DNA from: an uncultured Bacillaceae bacterium | GTDB lineage: Bacteria > Bacillota > Bacilli > Bacillales > Bacillaceae_L | Direction of reading: 5' to 3' | DNA: 64,000 nt | Assembly: GCA_947497585.1 (NCBI GenBank) | Contig: CANMHG010000004.1 | Location: 62,001 to 126,000 of the forward strand | Shown: positions 10,476 to 18,445 of the stretch, one piece after another | Position numbering within the stretch: position 1 is the stretch's first letter | Layout of the letters: every line of letters starts with the position of its first letter | The notes under the pieces: model-generated | Seen by the model: only the letters and a program-made list of their open reading frames with translations | The model's database searches: none | What the model was told of the DNA's origin: nothing | Made by a program: the position numbers and the translations under genes

Positions 10476-10868
10476 ATGTTATATACAGGCGTTCTCGTAC
10501 TATATGCAGTAGCAATTGGATTTATAGGGTTTGGGTTATTTTTAATGCTTATCAGAAGTGACAAGGAGAAGGTTATAAAAACATTAGGTTCAGGTGTAGC
10601 AATGTTTATTTTAGCCATGGTCATCATTGAGTTCAGGCCAGCAGCTAAAGGAGATATTTTAATAACAGCTGATAAAATTGAGCTAACTAATTCAAATGGA
10701 AAGGCATCTTGTAACGTAACCGATGAATTTTTGGGGGTAACATATAAGTATGCAGAAGAGAATGAAGAAAAGGTTAAAAATTTTTGTTCTCAATTTCAAT
10801 TAGGACAAAATTATACAATTACGTATCGTTTTGATGAGGGACAGTATTCTATTTTAAAAATAAAGTAA
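10476..10868 (+). CDS. Membrane protein with C-terminal extracytoplasmic domain, unknown
   Basis: A 130-residue protein with two hydrophobic helices (about 3-25 and 36-52) and an 80-residue beta-rich tail starting GDILITADKIEL. The tail holds two cysteines (about 79 and 103) that could pair if it lies outside the cell. GAGGTGAG precedes the ATG. I do not recognise a family. Neighbours (Ktr pair before, CNNM/CBS transporter after) suggest ion homeostasis, but gene order alone is weak evidence. Confidence 0.72.
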   Translation: MLYTGVLVLYAVAIGFIGFGLFLMLIRSDKEKVIKTLGSGVAMFILAMVIIEFRPAAKGDILITADKIELTNSNGKASCNVTDEFLGVTYKYAEENEEKVKNFCSQFQLGQNYTITYRFDEGQYSILKIK

Positions 10869-10971
10869 AGAACCTGTTAGATTAGTACTCTTTGTGAAAG
10901 AAACTATAATCTATACATTTTAGCAAAAAAAAGATATAATTTAAGTTAATCTTAAAGGAGGTGGATAGGAA

Positions 10972-11076
10972 TTGGACGATGACGAATCTGAGGGTACGAG
11001 TAACAATGTAACAACACTATGGATAAAAATAAAAACCAGAGTGTACATTAATTCAATTTATTATAGACGGCAATGA
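10972..11076 (+). CDS. Possible 34-residue peptide with TTG start
   Basis: A perfect AAAGGAGGTG (10954-10963) lies 10 bases before a TTG. The frame gives an acidic head (DDDESEG) and a Tyr/Arg-rich tail, and stops at 11076. A TATAAT at 10935-10940 is close upstream. It could be a real small protein or a leader peptide for the transporter gene starting 70 bases on. No homologue is recognised, and a strong ribosome site is the only firm evidence. Confidence 0.35.
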   Translation: MDDDESEGTSNNVTTLWIKIKTRVYINSIYYRRQ

Positions 11077-11146
11077 TATTCTCTATTAATCCACTAATCA
11101 ATCAAACGATTAAAAATTGATTAAAAAACATGGAGGATGAATTGTT

Positions 11147-12466
11147 TTGTTTACTGAATTAATGGTTTTATTTATTCTCATAGTGCTGAATGCCTTTTTT
11201 GCAGCATCAGAGATTGCTTTAATTTCGTTAAATGATAATAAAATAAAGGCGATGGCTGAAACTGGTAATAAAAGAGCTAAATTGTTACACAACCTTTTGA
11301 ACGAACCTAGTCGCTTCTTAGCCACGATTCAAATTGGGATTACACTTGCCGGCTTTTTAGCGAGTGCTTTCGCTGCAGGAAGCTTTGCTGGACAATTAGC
11401 TAACTATCTATTTAATCTTGGAGTGCCTTTATCAGAAAAGGTGCTTGAAACGATTTCTGTTGTACTAATTACCGTATTCCTTTCTTTCTTTACGCTAGTG
11501 GTAGGTGAATTAGTACCAAAACGTATAGCTATGCAAAAAGCAGAAGCAATTTCCATGTTTGCAGCAGTTCCATTAACAATACTTTCAAAAATATCAGCAC
11601 CTTTTGTTGCGTTATTAACAATTTCAACTAATGGAATTCTGCGTATTTTTGGTATTGACCCTCACAAGGATGCTGACAACGTTACTGAGGAAGAAATCAG
11701 AATGATGGTTGACGTTGGTGAGGAAAATGGATCAATTCAATCAAGTGAAAAAGTAATGATTAATAATATATTAGAGTTCGATAATAAACTAGTTTCCGAT
11801 ATTATGACTCACCGTACAAACGTGGTTGGTATATCACTTGAAACCGAGTTCAGTGATGTTGTTAAACTAATTAACACTGAAAAGTATACACGATATCCTG
11901 TTTATTCAGATGGAATGGATAACATTGTTGGTATTCTCCATGTTAAAGATATTCTTCAATTCATGGAAAGTGGAGATGGACAGTCATTTAGCCTTAAGGA
12001 AATGATGAGAACACCGTATTTTGTTCTTGGATCTAGAAAAACAGATGATTTGTTTTTGGATTTACAGAAGAGCAAAGTTCATATGGCAGTTGTTATTGAT
12101 GAATATGGTGGGACAGATGGGATTGTCACAATCGAAGACTTGATTGAAGAAATTGTCGGAAATATCTTTGATGAATACGATGAACACGAGGAAGAGAATG
12201 AAATTAATAAGCTTGATGATAACACATTCTTAATGGATGGTACGGTAAGCTTATATGATGTTAGAGATACTCTTAAAATTGATCTTCCTGTATCGGATTA
12301 TGATACGTTAAGTGGATTTGTCATTGGTCAGCTTGGAAATATTCCAGTTGTAGAAGATAAATCATTTATTGAATTTAACGGAATTGTATTCAATGTAGAG
12401 CAAGTAGACGAAAAGCGTATTACAAAAATTAAAGTTGAGATGAACCACATGGTGGAAGCATCTTGA
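11147..12466 (+). CDS. HlyC/CorC family transporter (CNNM, CBS pair, CorC_HlyC domains)
   Basis: A 439-residue membrane protein of the hemolysin C/CorC family, whose Bacillus members export Mg2+ (for example MpfA). Residues 1-185 are the CNNM/DUF21 transmembrane domain with ASEIALISLN near the start and the VGELVPKRIAMQ motif. Residues 215-335 are two CBS domains (DIMTHRTNVVGI; IDEYGGTDGIVTIEDL), and 350-436 the CorC_HlyC domain. The start is TTG at 11147 with GGAGG 10 bases upstream. A strong terminator shared with the convergent gene follows. Confidence 0.93.
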   Translation: MFTELMVLFILIVLNAFFAASEIALISLNDNKIKAMAETGNKRAKLLHNLLNEPSRFLATIQIGITLAGFLASAFAAGSFAGQLANYLFNLGVPLSEKVLETISVVLITVFLSFFTLVVGELVPKRIAMQKAEAISMFAAVPLTILSKISAPFVALLTISTNGILRIFGIDPHKDADNVTEEEIRMMVDVGEENGSIQSSEKVMINNILEFDNKLVSDIMTHRTNVVGISLETEFSDVVKLINTEKYTRYPVYSDGMDNIVGILHVKDILQFMESGDGQSFSLKEMMRTPYFVLGSRKTDDLFLDLQKSKVHMAVVIDEYGGTDGIVTIEDLIEEIVGNIFDEYDEHEEENEINKLDDNTFLMDGTVSLYDVRDTLKIDLPVSDYDTLSGFVIGQLGNIPVVEDKSFIEFNGIVFNVEQVDEKRITKIKVEMNHMVEAS

Positions 12467-12469
12467 AAA

Positions 12470-12508
12470 AGTAAGAGTGTTAGGAGTGATTCCTAACACT
12501 CTTTTTGC
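12470..12508. terminator. Bidirectional terminator, HlyC/CorC gene and CBO0543 gene
   Basis: GAGTGTTAGGA (12475-12485) and TCCTAACACTC (12491-12501) form a perfect 11-bp stem followed by TTTTT. Confidence 0.9.
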
Positions 12509-13067
12509 TTAAATAAATCATAATAAACTTTGTGAAAATAGCAATTAGAGGATAGATAGCGAAAGAGTAAATGTGTTTCCATGTAATTGTTTGGTAAGCT
12601 CCTGTCCATTGGAAAAATGGCTCGGCTACATAGGCGATAAATGCCGCCAAAAGTGTGGCAACTACTATAAATCGTTTTATATGTGTAACCCATTGGTAGA
12701 TGAACATATATGGGATAATGACTAGGGCAACATCGTATGGATAAAACTGTGGGAATAAATAAGGTGATAAACGAATTGGATATGTCCACAACATCATTTT
12801 TGTTCCTATTGAGTCTAAGATGGTTGCAATTGTCCCTAAAAATAGTCCATATGTTATTACTTCAAAGATTTTTGTTTTATCTAGTAAAATCCACCAGATA
12901 ATAGGTGTAATGATCGTTAATAAAAGTAACATCCACCAAGTAGGTGTTAGAAAGTTGTATTCATACCAATACTCCCGTAATAGTTTATAAAAAGTAGATT
13001 CTGCATCTAAAACCTTCTGATATTCAATTGTGGCCGTATGTAACATGATTAGAAAAGATGAGTTCAT
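12480..13067 (-). CDS. CBO0543-type multi-pass membrane protein (first of three)
   Basis: A 195-residue protein with five or six hydrophobic helices and many aromatic residues; ILDSIGTKMMLWTYPIRLSPYLFPQFYPYD lies across the central loop and resembles the CBO0543 family of spore-former membrane proteins (recognition from memory). No function is known. The start at 13067 is chosen because AGGAGTG lies 8 bases upstream; an in-frame ATG at 13115 has no ribosome site. Two adjacent genes at 58653-59605 appear to be related. Its 3' end overlaps the bidirectional terminator. Confidence 0.78.
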   Translation of the reverse strand: MNSSFLIMLHTATIEYQKVLDAESTFYKLLREYWYEYNFLTPTWWMLLLLTIITPIIWWILLDKTKIFEVITYGLFLGTIATILDSIGTKMMLWTYPIRLSPYLFPQFYPYDVALVIIPYMFIYQWVTHIKRFIVVATLLAAFIAYVAEPFFQWTGAYQTITWKHIYSFAIYPLIAIFTKFIMIYLSKKSVRNHS

Positions 13068-13306
13068 TGGGGTCACACTCCTACCTATAGCATGATTCAT
13101 AAGTAGGAGATTCATTCAAAGAATATATTAGTGAGTCAGGTTCACATGGCTACACCATCAAGTTTTATTAAGTTTTATTAGAAGTATTCCGACTCTAGAT
13201 GGGATTATTTGGAAAGATAAAAGATATATCTATAGATAGACATAAGTAAAGTGAATCTATAAAATGAGGTACTATATCAGTAGATAAAAACAGAGGTGGA
13301 GAAATC

Positions 13307-14290
13307 TTGATACGTTTTGGAATCATAGGAACCAATTGGATTACGGACCGTTTAATTGATGCAGGTACAGAACAAGATGATTTTCAAGTTGCAGCTGTTT
13401 ATTCAAGGTCAAAGGAAAATGCAAAAGACTTTGCGGCTAAGTATGGGATTAGTGAGACGTTTACAAATCTTAATGAAATGGCTAAGAGTGACAAAATTGA
13501 TGCAGTTTATATTGCAAGTCCTAATTCGTTACACGCTATTCAAGCTATAACATTTATGAATCATGGGAAGCACGTCCTATGCGAAAAGCCACTAGCTTCA
13601 AACACTTATGAAATTGACTTGATGATAGAAGCAGCAAAGGCAAACCAAGTTTTATTAATGGAAGCGATGAAAACCACGCTTTTACCTAACTTCAAAAGCA
13701 TTCAACAGAACTTACATAAACTTGGTAAAATACGTAGATATGTCGGTAATTTTAGCAAGTATTCATCGAGATATGATGCATATAAAGAAGGTACAATTCT
13801 AAATGCTTTTAAACCAGAGTTTTCGAATGGCTCATTAATGGATCTTGGTGTGTACTGTATCTATCCAATGGTATTGTTATTCGGCCAACCAAACAGTATA
13901 AAAGCTTCAAGCTACCTACTTGAAACACAGGTAGATGGAGAGGGAAGTTTGTTAATAGAGTATGATGAAATGGATGCAGTCATTATGCATTCGAAAATTT
14001 CTAATTCGTACTCACCTTCAGAAATAATAGGTGAAGATGGAAGCATGATTATTGATAATATTTCTGAACCGACCGAGGTAGAAATTCGCTATAAAGATGG
14101 ATCTACTGAAAAGATTGCAGTGGTAGATGAAATGCCATCCATGTATTATGAATTGAAGGAATTTATTGACCTAATTAAACTAGGAAAACTTGAATCTGAA
14201 GTTAACTCACATCAACATTCTAGAACCACTGCGGAAATCATTGAGGTCGCTAGAAAGCAAACAGGTATAGTGTATCCGGCTGATAGATAA
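13307..14290 (+). CDS. Gfo/Idh/MocA family oxidoreductase
   Basis: A 327-residue NAD(P)-dependent dehydrogenase. The N-terminal Rossmann fold starts MIRFGIIGTNWITDR, followed by YIASPNSLH and the hallmark CEKPLASN (about residues 92-99), which carries the catalytic Lys of the EKP motif. The C-terminal alpha/beta domain contains the GSLMDLGVYCIYP motif with the conserved Asp. Relatives oxidise sugars, inositol or dihydrodiols; the substrate is not readable. The start is TTG behind AGAGGTGGAG. It converges with rpiA. Confidence 0.92.
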   Translation: MIRFGIIGTNWITDRLIDAGTEQDDFQVAAVYSRSKENAKDFAAKYGISETFTNLNEMAKSDKIDAVYIASPNSLHAIQAITFMNHGKHVLCEKPLASNTYEIDLMIEAAKANQVLLMEAMKTTLLPNFKSIQQNLHKLGKIRRYVGNFSKYSSRYDAYKEGTILNAFKPEFSNGSLMDLGVYCIYPMVLLFGQPNSIKASSYLLETQVDGEGSLLIEYDEMDAVIMHSKISNSYSPSEIIGEDGSMIIDNISEPTEVEIRYKDGSTEKIAVVDEMPSMYYELKEFIDLIKLGKLESEVNSHQHSRTTAEIIEVARKQTGIVYPADR

Positions 14291-14306
14291 GTCATTTATT
14301 CAATAC

Positions 14307-14341
14307 AAAAGACCTTCATGATTAGAAGGTCTTGTTTTTTT
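14307..14341 (+). terminator. Rho-independent terminator of the Gfo/Idh/MocA gene
   Basis: AAGACCTTC and GAAGGTCTT form a perfect 9-bp stem with an ATGATTA loop and a G-T6 tail. It overlaps the 3' end of rpiA on the other strand. Confidence 0.85.
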
Positions 14342-15023
14342 CTATCACACGAATCTCATCATCTCCACCAACGATTACAACATCTGTCATATTTACAAAT
14401 AGACCTGTTTCAACTACGCCAAGTAATAGTTTTAGCTGGTTATGTAACTCAGCAGGGTTCGAGATGCTTTTAAATTGACAGTCAACGATATAGTTACCGT
14501 TATTTGTAATGAAGATCTCATTTTCATACATTCTTAATTTTGGAACACAGCCTAGTTTTGCAATTCGTTCAGCAGTAACCTCCCAGCCAAAAGGAACAAT
14601 TTCAACAGGAAGAGGAAACCTTCCAAGTTCATTGACCACTTTTGATTGATCCACCACAATGATTAATTTGTGAGCATAATCATCCACTAGTTTTTCACGT
14701 AAGAGTGATCCACCGCCACCTTTTGATAGGTTAAGGTTAGTATCTACTTCATCTGCTCCATCAACGGCAATGTCTAAATAGTCTACATCCTTAAAGTCAA
14801 TTAAAGGAATACCAAATTCATTTGCCCAGCCTTCTGTTCGCTTAGATGATGGTATCCCACTCACTTTCATCCCTTGTTGAATCATTTCACCTAATTTTTT
14901 TAATGTCCAGTAAACAGTAGAACCTGAGCCTAAACCGACTGTCATACCATCTTTTATGTATTCAGCCGCTTTTTCACCAACAAGTCTTTTTTGTTCTTGA
15001 TTTTCTTCGAAGTTTTTTTTCAA
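14322..15023 (-). CDS. rpiA: Ribose-5-phosphate isomerase A
   Basis: A 233-residue enzyme interconverting ribose-5-phosphate and ribulose-5-phosphate in the pentose phosphate pathway. The phosphate loop GLGSGSTVYW (about 31-40), the DGADEVD motif with catalytic Asp residues (about 87-93), and KGGGGSLLREK with the catalytic Glu/Lys are all intact. The C-terminal GLFVNMTDVVIVGG is the usual ending. The start is TTG behind AGAGGTGA. Single gene, divergent from the small open frame at 15134. Confidence 0.96.
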   Translation of the reverse strand: MKKNFEENQEQKRLVGEKAAEYIKDGMTVGLGSGSTVYWTLKKLGEMIQQGMKVSGIPSSKRTEGWANEFGIPLIDFKDVDYLDIAVDGADEVDTNLNLSKGGGGSLLREKLVDDYAHKLIIVVDQSKVVNELGRFPLPVEIVPFGWEVTAERIAKLGCVPKLRMYENEIFITNNGNYIVDCQFKSISNPAELHNQLKLLLGVVETGLFVNMTDVVIVGGDDEIRVIEKNKTF

Positions 15024-15133
15024 CTAATTCACCTCTTTGATGTACATATCTCTTTTTAGTATATACCAATTATGAATGAAAGATTGAGGTTTAACCATAC
15101 TAACGAGGAAGATAATGAAGAGGAGGAATTTCC

Positions 15134-15274
15134 ATGACAAAAAAAGACCAAACACCATCGAATCAAGTTGATCAAAAAGCGTTATTAAATGAAAAGGTAG
15201 AAAAGGCAAGAGAAAATAACTTTGAAGGAGACCATATCCGTCAAACAAGCCCAGGTGGCGTGCCTAGACAATAA
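15134..15274 (+). CDS. Small hydrophilic protein, 46 residues
   Basis: A perfect AGGAGG lies 8 bases before the ATG. The product is highly charged and polar (MTKKDQTPSNQ start, GGVPRQ end) with a predicted helix about residues 14-30 and no hydrophobic segment. Small hydrophilic proteins like this are frequent in spore formers, often made late in sporulation, but that is a guess. It is followed by the long leader region of the ABC-F gene. Confidence 0.72.
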   Translation: MTKKDQTPSNQVDQKALLNEKVEKARENNFEGDHIRQTSPGGVPRQ

Positions 15275-15353
15275 GTATTGACAAAATGGAAATAAAGAAC
15301 ATATACTTTATTTACTAATAGTTGAAGGGAATGGAAAAAAGGACCGATGAAGT

Positions 15354-15618
15354 TATAATCTTATTTTCTTACTCATTTTTCAATTAAAGAAAAATTTGTA
15401 GCTTAGAGAATAGGATAAGTCTGTCTATTTTTACCATTTCAATTAAACAGGGATACATGAGTAGATGGGTTGAAACGTTGTTATTGTTTTGACTTGATTT
15501 CATGCTATCTACTTTTTTGATATGAATAAAAATGCCATGACAGCCCTCTCTAGGTTACTTCCCTAGAGGGGCTTTTTTATTTACCTCTTTAGGAGATTTT
15601 AACTAGAGGTGTTTTTTT
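15354..15618 (+). promoter_or_regulatory. Attenuator leader of the ABC-F gene with short ORF and terminator
   Basis: After a TATAAT (15354-15359) lies a leader of about 250 bases. It contains an 11-codon frame MSRWVETLLLF (15457-15492, AGGGA upstream), whose first codons (AGTAGAT, 15460-15466) can pair with ATCTACT (15507-15513) before a T run. A strong terminator follows: AGCCCTCTCTAGG (15542-15554) with CCCTAGAGGGGCT (15561-15573) and six T. The heptamer CTAGAGG in the terminator's 3' arm recurs as the gene's own ribosome site (15603-15609), so the 5' arm could pair with either. The layout matches antibiotic-responsive leaders of ABC-F resistance genes such as vmlR. Confidence 0.72.
15542..15578 (+). 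terminator. Leader terminator upstream of the ABC-F resistance-type gene
   Basis: GCCCTCTCTAGG/CCCTAGAGGGGC stem, TTACTT loop, then TTTTTT. It sits 41 bases before the ATG, so it must be bypassed for expression. Confidence 0.88.
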
Positions 15619-17307
15619 ATGACTGTTATGAAAATTAGAGATATAAAGAAAAGTTTTGGAGATAAAGTGGTTTTAGAAAAAGTGAATGCAGATATAAAAA
15701 AAGGAGACCGTATTGGGTTGGTAGGGAATAATGGAGCAGGGAAAACGACGTTAGCGAATATTATTTATGGGAAAATCCAACCTGATTCGGGGTCTGTGAA
15801 CATAAGTGGGCAAGGTATGAAGATTGGTTTCTTACTGCAATCAACTGAATACACAGTGACTGATTTTAAAGATGTTATGAGTACGAATCATGAGAGTGAA
15901 TTGCTCATGCATTCAAGTCAATTAGGTTTAAAAAAGGTTCAAGAATGGGATGAAGAAAGAGTTCAACATTTAAGTGGTGGAGAGAAGCTAAAACTTTCGC
16001 TTGCGAATATATGGGCAGCAAAACCTGATGTGCTTATTTTAGATGAGCCGACAAATCATCTTGATTATCATGGAATGGAGTGGCTAGTAGAGGAAATCAA
16101 GCAATTTGCGGGTGCGGTAATCATCATTTCACATGACAGGTATTTCCTAGATCAGACTGTGAATCAAGTACTGGAATTGGAATTTGGCAAATCTACAGTA
16201 TATAAAGGGAATTATTCTGAGTACCGAGAAGAAAAAGAAAGGCGCTATCAAGAACAATTGCATCATTTTACTGTTCAACAAAAGTATAAGGCGAAAGTTG
16301 AGCAACAAATAGACAATCTTCAGAACTGGTCAGATAAGGCACATAAACAATCAACAAAGCAGGATGGATATAAGGAATATTATCGGGTGAAGGCTAAGAA
16401 AATGGATGTTCAAGTGAAGTCTAAAAGGAAAAGACTCGAAAAAGAACTTGAAAAAAATAAGGTGGAGAAGCCTTTAGAAGAGAGTAAGGTACACTTTCAG
16501 TTTGGAGCGAATGGCAAACGTGGCCATAGTATCCTTGAGGCGAGAGGAATTACAAAAAACTTTGGGAATCGAGTACTATTTGATGCTAGTCACTTTTACA
16601 TTAAACATGGTGAGAGAATTGGGATTTTTGGAGAAAATGGCTGTGGTAAAACAACCCTCATAAAAATCATCCTTGATCAGATTGTCTTATCAAAGGGAGA
16701 ACTTTGGAAAAGTGATTCATTGAAAATAGGCTATCTAAGCCAGGATGTGGAGGAATTAAATGCTGACATGTCCGCTTTAGAAAGTTTGGGCATCTATGAC
16801 CGTGATGAAATTAGTAGAGTGCGAACGATTTTTGCTAACCTTGGTCTAAAAGAAGATAAAATTACGAAACCAATCTCGACTCTTAGCTTAGGTGAACGCA
16901 CACGAGTAAAACTCCTTGGGATGCTTCTAAGAAATCTTGATTTATTAATTTTAGATGAACCAACAAACCACTTAGACCTTGCAAGTAGAGAAAGCCTTGA
17001 GAAAACCCTAGAAGAATTTGCAGGGACGATCTTGGTTATCTCACATGACGTTTACTTTATGAACAAGTTATGTGACAAACTCCTGGTTTTTGAGGATAAG
17101 AAAATAAAGCGTTTGGAAAAGAGCCTTACAGAGTATCTGAAAAAACCAGAGCCTGTTAGTGAGAGTAAAGAAGATTTGTTAGTATTACAAAATAAAATAA
17201 CTGCCTTGCTAGGGGAGATTTCCTTATTAACAAGAGAAGATCCGAAGTATAGTGAAATTGACCAGAAGTTGGCAGCACTAATGAAACGGAAAAGGGAAAT
17301 AAGTTAA
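15619..17307 (+). CDS. ABC-F type ribosomal protection protein (antibiotic-resistance type)
   Basis: A 562-residue twin-ATPase with no membrane domain. Domain 1: [32 protein letters not shown]. Interdomain linker about residues 185-300, long and rich in Lys/Gln, as in the antibiotic-resistance domain of VmlR/Vga/Lsa. Domain 2: [32 protein letters not shown]. Both active sites look intact. A C-terminal helical extension (about 515-562) is also typical of the resistance subgroup. These proteins bind the ribosomal E site and displace drugs such as lincosamides, pleuromutilins or streptogramins. The attenuator leader supports drug induction. Which drugs is unknown. Confidence 0.88.
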   Translation: MTVMKIRDIKKSFGDKVVLEKVNADIKKGDRIGLVGNNGAGKTTLANIIYGKIQPDSGSVNISGQGMKIGFLLQSTEYTVTDFKDVMSTNHESELLMHSSQLGLKKVQEWDEERVQHLSGGEKLKLSLANIWAAKPDVLILDEPTNHLDYHGMEWLVEEIKQFAGAVIIISHDRYFLDQTVNQVLELEFGKSTVYKGNYSEYREEKERRYQEQLHHFTVQQKYKAKVEQQIDNLQNWSDKAHKQSTKQDGYKEYYRVKAKKMDVQVKSKRKRLEKELEKNKVEKPLEESKVHFQFGANGKRGHSILEARGITKNFGNRVLFDASHFYIKHGERIGIFGENGCGKTTLIKIILDQIVLSKGELWKSDSLKIGYLSQDVEELNADMSALESLGIYDRDEISRVRTIFANLGLKEDKITKPISTLSLGERTRVKLLGMLLRNLDLLILDEPTNHLDLASRESLEKTLEEFAGTILVISHDVYFMNKLCDKLLVFEDKKIKRLEKSLTEYLKKPEPVSESKEDLLVLQNKITALLGEISLLTREDPKYSEIDQKLAALMKRKREIS

Positions 17308-17322
17308 TTAAATGTGTCTTAA

Positions 17323-17374
17323 GGGGCCTGACCCCCGGCGCTTTAAAGCTTTAGCGCGCTGGGGGTCAGGCCCC
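17323..17374. terminator. GC-rich perfect inverted repeat, probable terminator
   Basis: GGGGCCTGACCCCC and GGGGGTCAGGCCCC form a perfect 14-bp stem, with an inner GCGC/GCGC pair around TTTAAAGCTTTA. No long T run follows, so it may act as a terminator, an RNA-stabilising stem, or a small mobile repeat; the core GGGTCAGGCCCC motif is recalled as recurrent in Bacillaceae genomes. Confidence 0.65.
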
Positions 17375-17379
17375 AAGTT

Positions 17380-17607
17380 TTAGTCGCGAACATTGTCGAA
17401 ATCATTTTTCAAAGAGTCTTGCGTTCTTTCTAGTTCAGCAATTCTACTTTTGATTGCTTGTCTCACTTCATACGGATAATCATTTGTAAATTCAGTATGC
17501 AAAACCTCAAGATGTTTTTGCAATGTTTGGAAGAGGTTCTTTTTACTGTTGTTTACATCAAGAAATGGAATGACTTCACATGCTTCTGGCTGCTGATTGT
17601 TTTCCAT
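17380..17607 (-). CDS. Small acidic coiled protein of unknown function, 75 residues
   Basis: The product is soluble and mostly helical, with a likely coiled segment from about residue 25 to 75 (LQKHLEVLH, AIKSRIAELERTQ). AAGGAG lies 8 bases before the ATG at 17607; a TTG at 17613 is in frame but only two bases from the ribosome site. No family is recognised. It is divergent from the two-component operon, 140 bases away. Confidence 0.7.
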   Translation of the reverse strand: MENNQQPEACEVIPFLDVNNSKKNLFQTLQKHLEVLHTEFTNDYPYEVRQAIKSRIAELERTQDSLKNDFDNVRD

Positions 17608-17749
17608 AATCAATGCTCCTTTATTTCATTTATTCCTAGTTTTAACTCGGAAATGATTAATTAATCGTAACTATTAAAAATTTCCATCTTCTAGTGAGAA
17701 ATGATTTATAATGAAATGGAAAATAATTGATAACGAATAGGTGAAGTGT

Positions 17750-18445
17750 ATGGTGAGAGTGTTATTAGTTGAAGATGAGGCTTCTATACGTAGGTTTGTA
17801 GCCATTAATTTAGAAAGAAATCAATTTGAAGTGGTCGAAGCTGCAAGTGGAGCGGATGCAAGAGTAGCTTTGGCAGGCGATACTATTGACTTTGTGATAT
17901 TAGACCTAATGTTACCTGATATTGATGGATTCCAATTGTGTGAGGAAATCCGAAAGTCGTATCCAAGTATCCCAATTATTATATTATCCGCAAAAGGTGA
18001 AGATCTGGATCGCGTCATGGGTTTAGAATTAGGTGCAGATGATTATATGGTTAAACCTTTCAATCCATTGGAGCTTGTAGCAAGAATTCGATCTGTTTTG
18101 AGGAGAACTAAGGTAAATGTAGTTGAAGTTCATGATCATAAAATGATTTCAGGACCGTTTCAGCTAGATTCCTTATCTAAACAAATTGTAAAGTCTGGAC
18201 AACTGTTAAAGTTAACATTACGTGAATTTCAAATTATGGAATACTTTATTGAACATAAAAATATATCCATCAGTCGCCATGACCTACTAGATGCTATATG
18301 GGGGAAAGATTATTTCGGTGATATTAAAACAGTAGATGTACATATTCGTAGATTACGAGAAAAGGTAGAGGATGATCCTTCTAACCCTATATATATTGAA
18401 ACTGTCTGGGGGCATGGCTACCGTTTTTACGAGGGCAGTGTATGA
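17750..18445 (+). CDS. OmpR/PhoB-family response regulator
   Basis: A 231-residue transcription factor. Receiver domain 1-117: acidic pocket EDE (8-10), phospho-acceptor Asp52 in VILDLMLPD, and the conserved Lys in MVKPF. The winged-helix DNA-binding domain covers about 135-228, ending with ETVWGHGYRF. The start at 17750 is preferred (AGGTGA 5 bases upstream); a GTG at 17741 is in frame. It overlaps the histidine kinase gene by four bases (ATGA), so the pair is translationally coupled. Its likely binding site lies upstream of the following lipoprotein gene (see 19819). Confidence 0.95.
   Translation: MVRVLLVEDEASIRRFVAINLERNQFEVVEAASGADARVALAGDTIDFVILDLMLPDIDGFQLCEEIRKSYPSIPIIILSAKGEDLDRVMGLELGADDYMVKPFNPLELVARIRSVLRRTKVNVVEVHDHKMISGPFQLDSLSKQIVKSGQLLKLTLREFQIMEYFIEHKNISISRHDLLDAIWGKDYFGDIKTVDVHIRRLREKVEDDPSNPIYIETVWGHGYRFYEGSV

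Noticed and set aside
13116..13306. Small direct repeat AAGTTTTATT twice at about 13157
   Set aside because: Two copies of an AT-rich decamer in a 190-base gap are not informative.
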